Assembly (NCBI GenBank): GCA_902470895.1
Contig: CABRID010000013.1
Location: 1 to 26,329 of the forward strand
DNA from: an uncultured Collinsella sp.
Lineage (GTDB): Bacteria > Actinomycetota > Coriobacteriia > Coriobacteriales > Coriobacteriaceae
Length of the DNA: 26,329 nucleotides
Direction of reading: 5' to 3'
Shown piece by piece: positions 14,656-21,861 of this stretch. A program made the translations under genes and the position numbers. The number at the start of each line of letters is the position of its first letter. Position 1 is the first letter of the stretch. Under the pieces are notes generated by a model. The model made no database searches, was not told the origin of the DNA, and saw nothing but the letters and a program-made list of their open reading frames with translations.

Positions 14656-15357
14656 ATGGCTTATATCGAATTCAAAGACGTCATCAAGGCATACGGCGAG
14701 GGCGACGCCCGCATTCACGCACTCGACGGCGCGAGCTTTACGGTCGAGCGCGGCGAGCTCGCCATCATTTTGGGTGCTTCGGGTGCCGGCAAGACCACGG
14801 CGCTCAACATTCTGGGCGGCATGGATACGGCGACTTCCGGCACCGTGACGGTGGACGGGCGCGATGTGAGCTCCGCTAACGAGGCGCAGCTCGTGGAATA
14901 CCGCCGCGCCGACGTCGGCTTTGTCTTCCAGTTCTACAATCTGGTCCCCAACCTGACGGCGCTCGAAAATGTTGAGCTTGCGGCGCAAATCTGCCCTGAT
15001 TCGCTCGATGCCGAGCAAACGCTTTGCCAGGTTGGCTTGGGTGAGCGCCTCGCCAACTTCCCCGCGCAGCTTTCGGGCGGCGAGCAGCAGCGCGTGTCCA
15101 TTGCCCGCGCACTGGCAAAGAACCCCAAGCTGCTTTTGTGCGACGAGCCCACGGGCGCACTTGACTATAAAACCGGCAAGCAGATCTTGCAGCTGCTGCA
15201 GGACACTTGCCGCAAGCAGGGCATTACGGTCATTATCATCACCCACAACTCCGCGCTGGCGCCCATGGCCGATCGCCTGATCCGCTTTAAGAACGGTTGC
15301 GTGGAGAGCGAGACGGTCCAGCAAAATCCCGTGCCTATCGAGACGATCGAGTGGTAG
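14656..15357 (+). CDS. ABC transporter ATP-binding protein (MacB/LolD type)
   Basis: This 233-residue ATPase belongs to the MacB/LolD/BceA-like group that works with FtsX-type permeases. Walker A is GASGAGKT (40-47), the signature is LSGGEQQ (139-145), and Walker B runs LLLCDEPTGALD (159-170) with the ITHNSALA switch histidine region after it. The pattern FQFYNLVPNLTALENVELA (91-109) is typical of the group. The permease gene follows five bases later, so both are one operon and will form a mechanotransmission-type complex that drives movements of the permease ectodomain. The substrate could be a peptide, lipid or cell-envelope component. The ribosome site is weak (GATGGGA). Confidence 0.92.
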   Translation: MAYIEFKDVIKAYGEGDARIHALDGASFTVERGELAIILGASGAGKTTALNILGGMDTATSGTVTVDGRDVSSANEAQLVEYRRADVGFVFQFYNLVPNLTALENVELAAQICPDSLDAEQTLCQVGLGERLANFPAQLSGGEQQRVSIARALAKNPKLLLCDEPTGALDYKTGKQILQLLQDTCRKQGITVIIITHNSALAPMADRLIRFKNGCVESETVQQNPVPIETIEW

Positions 15358-15362
15358 CGCCC

Positions 15363-18128
15363 ATGGACCAAGACCGCCAAAACAGCCTACGCCGCGACGC
15401 GCAGAACACGGAGCGCGAGCAGGATTTTACGACCTACCGCACTGCCCAAAGCTCAAACGATATGGTGCCGACGGTTTTTCGCCGTGGCATCTACCGCACA
15501 ATCCGAGGCAGTCTTAAGCGCTTTTTGTCAATCGTGGTCATCACCGCGCTTGGCGTGAGCGTGATGTGCGGCCTTAAGGCGGGTTGCGAGGACCTGTGTG
15601 ATTCGGTTGATGCCTACTTCGACCAGCAAAATGTCTATGACATTAACGTGCAGTCGACCTATGGCCTGACTGACGATGATCTCGACGCCATACAAGAGGT
15701 CGATGGCGTCGAAACGGCCGAGGGCATCTACACCGAGACCGCCTACACCGCCGTGGGCACAACGCGCGAGCGCGTGGTCGTGCAGAGTCTCTCCAAGGAG
15801 AACATCGATCAGCCGGTGCTCGTGAACGGCGATTTGCCCGAGAGCGCCGATGAAGTCGCGGTGACTTCGAAGTTCCTGAAGGCATCGGGCAAGAAAATCG
15901 GCGATACGGTGAGTTTTGCCGCCAATGACGCGAGCTCGTCCAATCAAAGCGCCAAGGACCAGTTTGCCGCGGGCGATTACACCATTACGGCTGAGGTCCT
16001 CGACCCCACTGATGTAAGTTCTGACTCGACAGTCAACGCCTTTCGCGCTGCTTCGGCGGCGGACTATAAGTTCTATGTGAGCGAGGACGCCGCGACATCT
16101 TCTTCCTACTCCGCGGTCCACGTGATCGTCGAGGGAGCCAAGAGCCTCAACTCCTATTCGGATTCCTACGCGGCAAAGATCAATGAGGTCAAGGGCAATA
16201 TCGAGAAGATCCGCGAGGAGCGTGAGAAGGCGCGCGCCCAGGAGCTGACGGTCGACACGCCGGCGAGCTTGGACGCGGCTGAGCGTCAGGCGAATATGCT
16301 CTTTGGGATTGAGCAGGACAACATCAATCGCATGGCCGAGGGCAGCGACGAGCGTGCGCAGGCGCAAGCCGACCTGGATCAGCGTCGCGCCGCCGCCGAT
16401 CAACAGTTTGCCGATGCCCGCGCCGAGCTTTCCGATCTGGGCGAATGCACCTGGTACATCCAGGACCGCGGCAACATCGCAAGCTACTCGAGCGTGGAGA
16501 GCGACAGCTCGTCAATTGAGGCCATCGCCACGGTGTTCCCGTTCATCTTCTTTATCGTCGCCGTGCTCATCAGCCTTACCACCGCCACGCGTATGGTCGA
16601 GGAGGAGCGCACGCTCATCGGCCTGTATAAGGCACTCGGTTATTCGCGCGGACGCATCCTGTCCAAATACGTGGACTATGCTCTGTGGGCTTGTCTGATC
16701 GGCGGCGTGCTCGGCAACATCATCGGATTTGTGGGCCTGCCGCTGTTCCTGTTTACGGTGTTCGACGACATGTACTCACTGCCCCAGATGCTGCTTTCGT
16801 ACGACATCGTGTCGTCGCTCGTGTCGGTGGCGCTGTTTGCCGTGGGCGTGGTGGGCGCCACGATTATCGCCTGCCGCCACGAGATGGCCGAGACCCCGGC
16901 CTCGCTTATGCGTCCCAAGGCCCCGCGCGCTGGCTCGCGCATCTTGCTCGAGCGCATCGGCTTTATCTGGCGCCGCATGGGCTTCTTAAACAAGGTGGCG
17001 GCGCGTAACCTGTTCCGCTACAAAAAGCGTGCCTTTATGACCATCTTCGGTATCGCCGGCTGCACGGCGCTCGTGATCTGCGGTATGGGTATTCGTGATA
17101 CGTCGGTCGCGCTGTCGCCCAAGCAGTACGGCCACGTCACGCGCTATGACCTGCTGGCGGTTGCCAATCCCGACGATTTTTCGCAGACGTGCGCGGCATT
17201 GGATGAGCGCAGCGCGGCCAAGGATTCTGACGTGACCGTGACTTCGACGCTGCCGATTATGACCGACAACGTCACCTTTACATTCGGCGGAAAGAGCGAG
17301 ACCGTGCAGCTGATTGTGGTGCCCGATGACCGCACGAACGGCCTGGACGACTACGTGCGTCTCGAGGATGAGTCCAAAGAGCCACTGTCTTTGCGTGACG
17401 GAGACGTGTATCTGAGCAAGAGTTCACAGCTGGTGCTGGGGATTCAACCGGGCGATACGGCACACGTCCAGGATTCGTCGCTCAACGTAGCCAAGGTCAA
17501 AGTCAGCGACATTTCGCTCAACTATCTGGGCAATACGCTTTATATGACGCAGGGCACCTATGAGCGCGCGTTCGGTCGAAGCGTGCGCCTTAACGGTGTC
17601 TTTGTGCTGCTTAAGGGCTCAACTTCTGACCAGATTGCGTTTAGCAAGAAGCTTAAGAGCGACGGTTGGCTCACCATCTCAAGCACGGCCGAACATTGGC
17701 AGAACTACGAGGCGAACTTTGCGATTATCAATTCCGTCGTGGTGCTCGTGACCTTTATGGCGGCGTGCCTATCGTTTGTGGTGGTGTTTACGCTGTCCAA
17801 CACGAATATCTCCGAGCGCGAACGCGAGCTGGCGACCATCAAGGTGCTGGGCTTCCGCCGTGGCGAGGTACACCACTACGTCAACAAGGAGACGCTGATC
17901 CTCACGGCGATTGGCACCGCACTGGGCGTGCCGCTGGGTGGCCTGCTTGCCGAGAGCTTTACGTACATCCTGCAGATGCCGTCGCTGTACTTTGACGTCG
18001 AAGTCGAGCCGCTGAGTTATGTGCTCGCCGTAGTGCTTTCCTTTGTCTTTACGTTTATCGTCAACCTCACTACCAATCGCACCCTCAATAGGATCGACAT
18101 GGTCGGCGCTCTCAAGAGCGCCGAGTAA
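15363..18128 (+). CDS. FtsX-like ABC transporter permease, large ectodomains
   Basis: A 921-residue permease with two FtsX domains. A first membrane helix lies near residues 50-70 (FLSIVVITALGVSVMCGL), followed by a long extracellular part that includes a charged coiled coil of about 100 residues (KGNIEKIREEREKARAQELT through DLDQRRAAADQQFADARAEL). The first FtsX core starts at FPFIFFIVAVLISLTTATRM with the ALGYSRGRILSKYV coupling loop. A second ectodomain follows, then the C-terminal FtsX core (FMAACLSFVVVFTLSNTNIS, KVLGFRRGEVHHYVNKE) and VGALKSAE at the end. ATG 15363 lies six bases after the ATPase stop codon; the longer frame begins inside that gene. Large members like this are common in Firmicutes and Actinobacteria, with few known substrates. 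A repeat and then a terminator follow the stop codon. Confidence 0.9.
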   Translation: MDQDRQNSLRRDAQNTEREQDFTTYRTAQSSNDMVPTVFRRGIYRTIRGSLKRFLSIVVITALGVSVMCGLKAGCEDLCDSVDAYFDQQNVYDINVQSTYGLTDDDLDAIQEVDGVETAEGIYTETAYTAVGTTRERVVVQSLSKENIDQPVLVNGDLPESADEVAVTSKFLKASGKKIGDTVSFAANDASSSNQSAKDQFAAGDYTITAEVLDPTDVSSDSTVNAFRAASAADYKFYVSEDAATSSSYSAVHVIVEGAKSLNSYSDSYAAKINEVKGNIEKIREEREKARAQELTVDTPASLDAAERQANMLFGIEQDNINRMAEGSDERAQAQADLDQRRAAADQQFADARAELSDLGECTWYIQDRGNIASYSSVESDSSSIEAIATVFPFIFFIVAVLISLTTATRMVEEERTLIGLYKALGYSRGRILSKYVDYALWACLIGGVLGNIIGFVGLPLFLFTVFDDMYSLPQMLLSYDIVSSLVSVALFAVGVVGATIIACRHEMAETPASLMRPKAPRAGSRILLERIGFIWRRMGFLNKVAARNLFRYKKRAFMTIFGIAGCTALVICGMGIRDTSVALSPKQYGHVTRYDLLAVANPDDFSQTCAALDERSAAKDSDVTVTSTLPIMTDNVTFTFGGKSETVQLIVVPDDRTNGLDDYVRLEDESKEPLSLRDGDVYLSKSSQLVLGIQPGDTAHVQDSSLNVAKVKVSDISLNYLGNTLYMTQGTYERAFGRSVRLNGVFVLLKGSTSDQIAFSKKLKSDGWLTISSTAEHWQNYEANFAIINSVVVLVTFMAACLSFVVVFTLSNTNISERERELATIKVLGFRRGEVHHYVNKETLILTAIGTALGVPLGGLLAESFTYILQMPSLYFDVEVEPLSYVLAVVLSFVFTFIVNLTTNRTLNRIDMVGALKSAE

Positions 18129-18163
18129 CCTGCCAAAAAGGGACAGGTTTATTATGGCAGGTT
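18127..18163 (+). repeat. Right flanking repeat and hairpin of ABC operon
   Basis: AACCTGCCA (18127-18135) pairs with TGGCAGGTT (18155-18163) around a GGGACAGGTTTA core. The first arm overlaps the permease stop codon. Bases 18135-18163 are the inverted partner of 14571-14599 (27 of 29 identical). The core resembles that of the repeats after pflA. Confidence 0.75.
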
Positions 18164-18172
18164 TTATCTGGC

Positions 18173-18218
18173 CAAACGCCGGGCAACCATTAGGTGGCCC
18201 GGCGTTTGCCCCGTTTTG
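18173..18218 (+). terminator. Intrinsic terminator of ABC operon
   Basis: CAAACGCCGGGC (18173-18184) pairs perfectly with GCCCGGCGTTTG (18197-18208), followed by CCCCGTTTT. It may also stop the minus-strand gene that ends at 18245. Confidence 0.8.
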
Positions 18219-18244
18219 CTGGGGATGTTTGTCGCTCAGTGCTC

Positions 18245-18565
18245 TTACTGTCCAATCCAGTGTTGCGCATAGCTCTTAATGTCCTCGGTAAAACCGTCAA
18301 GGTCGTCAAGGGTGATCACGCTGTCGATAAGCAAATTGGCTATCTCGCGGTGCATTGTGCTGCGGCGAATATCGTTTGCAATTACGCCTGAGGACAGCTT
18401 GTCTCTATTGAGGTGCTCTTCTAGTGCCCAAAATCTACTGGACGCTTCGCTGTCGCCGTTCAGTATCTCAACGTACTGGCCGATGAGCTTTTCCATATAA
18501 CGTTCTTGCCATTGAGGAAGCATTTTCTTAAACAGCTTCCAGTCGCTTTCGGCTACGTCGCGCAT
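18245..18565 (-). CDS. Small conserved protein of unknown function
   Basis: A 106-residue soluble protein starting MRDVAESDWKLFKKMLPQWQ and containing ERYMEKLIGQYVEIL, FWALEEHLNRDK and ANDIRRSTMHREIANLLIDS. This pattern is that of a small helical family widespread in Clostridia and Coriobacteriia which databases often label 'multidrug transporter'. It has no membrane segment, so that name is not credible. ATG 18565 follows GGAGGACAT, a strong ribosome site; an in-frame ATG at 18607 has none and is rejected. The gene is convergent with the ABC operon and is followed upstream by two palindromic repeats. I cannot assign a role. Confidence 0.75.
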   Translation of the reverse strand: MRDVAESDWKLFKKMLPQWQERYMEKLIGQYVEILNGDSEASSRFWALEEHLNRDKLSSGVIANDIRRSTMHREIANLLIDSVITLDDLDGFTEDIKSYAQHWIGQ

Positions 18566-18607
18566 ATGTCCTCCGCTCGTCAAACGGGCTTTCCATTTGC
18601 CTTTCAT

Positions 18608-18684
18608 TCTATTTTGTTTTCGCCCGCAAGCGTTGATGAGAGGCTCTCTTTAGCCTTCGAGATTGGGCTTGAATGGGTTGTATG
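18608..18684. other. Spacer between small gene and palindromic repeats
   Basis: No gene is visible here. The region from 18566 to 19018 is non-coding and mostly made of the two palindromes listed next. Confidence 0.4.
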
Positions 18685-18842
18685 CCACAAAACGGGCCTA
18701 TCTACTACGTTTAATTGGATACCCTCAACTATGCCGGGAAAACGAAAAATAAAACCGCAGGTAGAAGGCCTGTCGATTTTCGAAAAGGGTGGTCATGGTT
18801 GGCCCCATCGAGTTAAACGTAGTAGATAGCCCCTTTTCGTGG
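18685..18842. repeat. 158-bp MITE-like palindromic element
   Basis: The terminal inverted arms 18685-18714 and 18813-18842 are near-complementary over 30 bases; both contain CTATCTACTACGTTTAA read inward. Pairing continues with gaps inside (CAACTATG opposite CATGGTTG; CGAAAAAT opposite GATTTTCG; CAGG opposite CCTG), so the whole could fold as one hairpin. It has no open frame and no recognised transposase. Confidence 0.7.
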
Positions 18843-18894
18843 CGGACCATCAAACGAACGCCGACGCTTGTGCTGTAGCCGCTCCGATCATTCG

Positions 18895-18965
18895 TAAGTT
18901 GCGGTGGAATAGTTCCTAAACTCGACTACTCAAGGCTAAAACCGAAACTATATCACCGCAACTTA
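18895..18965. repeat. 71-bp palindromic element
   Basis: TAAGTTGCGGTGGAATAGTT (18895-18914) is matched in inverted form at 18946-18965 with only a GA/AT change. The 31-base centre is not palindromic. It is a second, unrelated small repeat next to the 158-bp element. Confidence 0.65.
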
Positions 18966-19018
18966 GGAGGGATGGGCGGGGGAGTACTAGTTGGGTGCTG
19001 CTGTCGGGCTGGGATGGT

Positions 19019-19957
19019 TTAGGCTCGCTTGCGATGCTTCCATTGTTTACGGCACCAACGCATGAGTGCTTTTACGACCGGGATGGTGATGAGGATTACC
19101 CAGGCGGGATGGGGTTGCCCCAGGCGGAGCCACATGTAGAGGAACCATGTCTCGGCGCTGACTGAATAGACGACATCGATCAGCTTAGATAAGTGGCGTT
19201 GGTCGATAAAGTCGCCAAGCGCGTAGTAGATGGGAATCAGAAAGACGAGGAAGAGTCCCGTAGCCCATGTGCCGTAGACAATGCCGAGCACCAGATAGGC
19301 GAGGGCGACAAGCGCGGGGAAGGGGAATTTGTTCCATGCGCGTCCGACCTTGGTGTGGAAATGCTTGCCATGATGGTCGAGCTTGTCGTGTGCTTCCTTC
19401 CAGCTGGAAAACGTCTCGCCGTCGATGGTGACGGTGCCGTCGTCATTGGTATGCACGCTATGTCCATCGTCCTCAAGCGTATCGATATGCAATCCGCCTG
19501 GCCCCACATGGATCTCTTCACCCTTGCGCTCGTTAGCCACATGGATGCCATTCCAGCCAACATGAACCTCTTCGCCCTTGTTGGGATCAATAACGTGGAT
19601 GCCGCGCGCGAGGGAAATATCGACAAGTGGCTTATCGCTGCAATCAGCGTGCTCAGTAGAAGCCTCAGCCTCTTCAGCCTTATCTGAAGCTTTGGCGCCG
19701 GCGCCGCTGTCCTGTGCCTCATCATCAGCCTGCGAGTCGTCAGTGCTATCCACTGCCTCCCCATACAACAGCTCATCCAGCGACACGCCATACAGTGCGG
19801 CGAGCGCAATGAGGTTATCGGTATCGGGCGAGGATTCGCTGCGTTCCCATTTGCTGACAGCCTGGCGGCTCACACCCAGTTGGGCGGCAAGCGCCTCCTG
19901 AGAAAGCCCGGCAGCTTTGCGTCGATCGACGAGCCGCTGCGCCATTGCAAGATCCAT
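19019..19957 (-). CDS. XRE-family regulator with beta-repeats and membrane helices
   Basis: This 312-residue protein begins with a classic XRE helix-turn-helix (residues 6-64: MAQRLVDRRKAAGLSQEALA, then VSRQAVSKWERSESSPDTDN). An acidic linker follows (70-110). Next come 18-residue repeats, GIHVIDPNKGEEVHVGWN (119-136) and GIHVANERKGEEIHVGPG (137-154), and a third partial copy from 155. The C-terminal part has three or four hydrophobic segments (212-232, 233-250, 265-280, 284-300). It is therefore a membrane-tethered DNA-binding protein; members of this group usually sense envelope conditions and regulate nearby genes, but its target is unknown. ATG 19957 follows AAAGGAA with six bases' spacing. 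GC content is typical of the chromosome. Confidence 0.85.
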   Translation of the reverse strand: MDLAMAQRLVDRRKAAGLSQEALAAQLGVSRQAVSKWERSESSPDTDNLIALAALYGVSLDELLYGEAVDSTDDSQADDEAQDSGAGAKASDKAEEAEASTEHADCSDKPLVDISLARGIHVIDPNKGEEVHVGWNGIHVANERKGEEIHVGPGGLHIDTLEDDGHSVHTNDDGTVTIDGETFSSWKEAHDKLDHHGKHFHTKVGRAWNKFPFPALVALAYLVLGIVYGTWATGLFLVFLIPIYYALGDFIDQRHLSKLIDVVYSVSAETWFLYMWLRLGQPHPAWVILITIPVVKALMRWCRKQWKHRKRA

Positions 19958-20207
19958 GGCAGTTCCTTTCGTGAGGTGACCGTAATCGAATGGCTCGAGT
20001 ATGTCGAGAACAACCGGTAGCGACCACCATTTCTAGTTAGAATCTGCCCCAACCCTACCGCAACTATAGGTGGCAACCCCCCAACGACCAGCCATTTCAT
20101 GACAAATGTCAGTGCCCATGACAGCCAAGAGCCCCAATCATTCCAAAATTTCAGACCAAGCACCTGCAGCAAGAAGACGAATAGCCTCGGCCTCCCCAGT
20201 TACCGCA
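19958..20207. other. Intergenic region upstream of XRE gene
   Basis: No gene is supported. It should hold the XRE promoter (minus strand). A minus-strand frame starting near 20172 contains two Trp-rich hydrophobic runs, but it overlaps the XRE coding sequence and is not credible. Bases 20178-20193 (GACGAATAGCCTCGGC) are an exact inverted copy of the pfkA 3' end. Confidence 0.4.
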
Positions 20208-20328
20208 GGAGGCCCCAGGGCTTACCTCCCAAATCTTTCCGCAGGACGGAAGGACCCCGCCGCGCAAAGCGCGCAGCGGGGTCCTGACATGTCCGAGGAC
20301 GATTTGGGAGGTAAGCCCTGGGGCCTCC
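20208..20328 (-). repeat. Long hairpin element, copy B (3' of pfkA)
   Basis: The outer arms (20208-20235 and 20301-20328) are perfect complements over 28 bp. The loop strands TTTCCGCAGGAC (20236-20247) and ATGTCCGAGGAC (20289-20300) are identical to copy A. The inner stem AGGACCCCGC and its complement and the tip CGCGC-AAA-GCGCG differ from A by compensated changes. It lies 23 bases after the pfkA stop codon on the minus strand. Beyond the outer arms a further 16-bp exact inverted match reaches into the pfkA stop codon. Confidence 0.85.
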
Positions 20329-20351
20329 GATGGGAGCGGTCCCTGCCGAGG

Positions 20352-21431
20352 CTATTCGTCGCCGAAGCTGATGCCCAACGCCTTGGCCTCGCGCACCAGA
20401 TCGCTCTGGGGATCGACATACTTGAGCTTGCCGGCGACATCCTCGAGCGGCATGTGGCACATCTTGCCGTCACGCAGGGCAATCATGTAGCCAAACTCGC
20501 CGCGTAGGCATCCCAGTGCTGCCTCGACGCCGCACTGGGTCGCAAAGATGCGGTCCTGGGCGTCGGGCTGACCGCCGCGCTGCGTGTGGCCGGGGATGGC
20601 GACGCGGGTCTCGCGACCGGTCTTGGCCTCGATCTCCTTGGCGATGTCGTACACGATTGACGGGCTCGTGCGCTCGGCGAGCTTCTTCTTGTACTCCTTC
20701 TTGGACAGCGCCGCGTCCTCCTTGGAGATAGCGCCCTCGGCGACGGCCACGATGGTAAAGCGGCTGCCGGTTTCCATGCGATGCTCGATGGTCTTGATGA
20801 CGTTATCCATGTCGTAGGGGATCTCGGGAATCAAGATGACATCCGCGCCGCCCGCGACGCCGGCGTACAGCGGGATCCAGCCAACCTTGTGGCCCATGAT
20901 CTCGATAACGAACACGCGGCCGTGGCTCGAAGCGGTGGTGTGAATGTCGTCGATGCACTTGGTGGCGACGTCGATGGCGCTCGTAAAGCCAAACGTCAGC
21001 TCGGTGCCCCAGGTGTCGTTATCGATGGTCTTGGGCAGGGCGATAACGTTGAGGCCCTCTTCGCGCAGGCGGTTGGCGGTCTTGGTGGAGCCGTTACCGC
21101 CCAGCATAAACAGGCAGTCGAGTTGCAGCTTATGATAGGTGTGGACCATTGCGGGCACCTTCTCGACGCCATCGGCCTCGGGAGTATCCAGGCGCTTGAA
21201 CGGTGTGCGGCTCGTGCCCAGGATGGTGCCGCCGCGGGTGAGGATACCGCTAAAATCGGCGGGCGTCATGACGCGGAACCTGCTGTAGATAAGGCCCTGG
21301 TAGCCGTCCTCAAAACCATAGATCTCGATAGGTTCTTCGCTATTGGTCATAAGCGTTTTGACGATGCCGCGCATGGTGGCGTTGAGCGCCTGACAGTCGC
21401 CGCCACTGGTAAGAAGACCGATCCTGAGCAT
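20352..21431 (-). CDS. pfkA: 6-phosphofructokinase
   Basis: This 359-residue enzyme phosphorylates fructose 6-phosphate in glycolysis. Key sites are the N-terminal TSGGDCQALNA (8-18), GGNGSTK (111-117), PKTIDND (133-139, catalytic D137), the MGHKVGW substrate loop and IPGHTQRGGQPDAQDR near the C terminus. Gly114 is the position that favours ATP over pyrophosphate, while Lys134 is the residue usual in PPi-dependent enzymes; this mixture is known from actinobacterial group III enzymes. Unusually, the GGDG motif has Asn113 in place of Asp, and the GGDxPGxNA loop reads GGDCQALNA. The phosphoryl donor is therefore uncertain. ATG 21431 has AAGGAT eight bases upstream. The 3' end is part of hairpin element B. 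Confidence 0.9.
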   Translation of the reverse strand: MLRIGLLTSGGDCQALNATMRGIVKTLMTNSEEPIEIYGFEDGYQGLIYSRFRVMTPADFSGILTRGGTILGTSRTPFKRLDTPEADGVEKVPAMVHTYHKLQLDCLFMLGGNGSTKTANRLREEGLNVIALPKTIDNDTWGTELTFGFTSAIDVATKCIDDIHTTASSHGRVFVIEIMGHKVGWIPLYAGVAGGADVILIPEIPYDMDNVIKTIEHRMETGSRFTIVAVAEGAISKEDAALSKKEYKKKLAERTSPSIVYDIAKEIEAKTGRETRVAIPGHTQRGGQPDAQDRIFATQCGVEAALGCLRGEFGYMIALRDGKMCHMPLEDVAGKLKYVDPQSDLVREAKALGISFGDE

Positions 21432-21469
21432 GATGAATCCTTCCGGGCAAGTTATAACATGCGCATAAG

Positions 21470-21502
21470 TTTACCCCCGCACACTGTTGATACGGGGGTA
21501 AA
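21470..21502. promoter_or_regulatory. Inverted repeat upstream of pfkA
   Basis: TTTACCCCCG (21470-21479) and CGGGGGTAAA (21493-21502) are perfect 10-bp arms with a 13-base centre. It lies 40 to 70 bases before the pfkA start and just upstream of a TATAAC -10-like sequence on the minus strand (21451-21456), where a regulator site would be expected. It could instead be a terminator for the hydrolase gene to the right, which ends at 21571; AAAA/TTTT beside the arms makes this possible. Confidence 0.55.
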
Positions 21503-21570
21503 ACGTGTTAGCTCAAGCGTATGGAAATGTAAGCAACGTCAGGGAACGTAAGGACGACGGTGCCATCTCC

Positions 21571-21861
21571 TTACAGCGCGAAGGCGTCGACGTCGCCCCA
21601 GTGGCGGCGCAGCGTGATGGCGGCGGCGGGTTCGGTATTGTCAAAGACGACCGACCATTGTGTATTGCTGGTGATGTCTTCCGGATTGGGCTCTTGCGCT
21701 GCGGCGCGTAGGGCCTTCCAAGCGACTGTCTCGTCCTGGGCACCGACATGGGCGTCAAGGACATCGGCGATTGCGACGGCGCGCTCCTTACCATGGCCCA
21801 GCTCGCCATTCTTTTGATTGGGCAGCACTTCGTCTCCATAGCAGGCGTAGAAGTTCGTAAC
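21571..21861 (-). pseudogene. C-terminal part of Ntn hydrolase, after amber codon
   Basis: Minus-strand reading continues in the same frame beyond the TAG at 21862-21864: VTNFYACYGDEVLPNQKNGE, then LGHGKERAVAIADVLDAHVG and finally NTQWSVVFDNTEPAAAITLRR to TAA (21571-21573). This is the normal C-terminal portion of linear amide C-N hydrolases, whose closing TQWSVVYD strand is characteristic. It joins the frame ending at 21862 exactly, without insertion or deletion. It could be made separately only from ATG 21828, which has no evident ribosome site and lacks the catalytic residue. Confidence 0.75.

Noticed and set aside
18245..18565. 'Multidrug transporter' label for the small protein
   Set aside because: The protein has about 106 residues with no membrane segment; the label common in databases is not supported.
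19870..20172. Minus-strand 100-codon frame with hydrophobic Trp-rich start
   Set aside because: It overlaps the HTH coding region in another frame, has no ribosome site and ends in shadow sequence.
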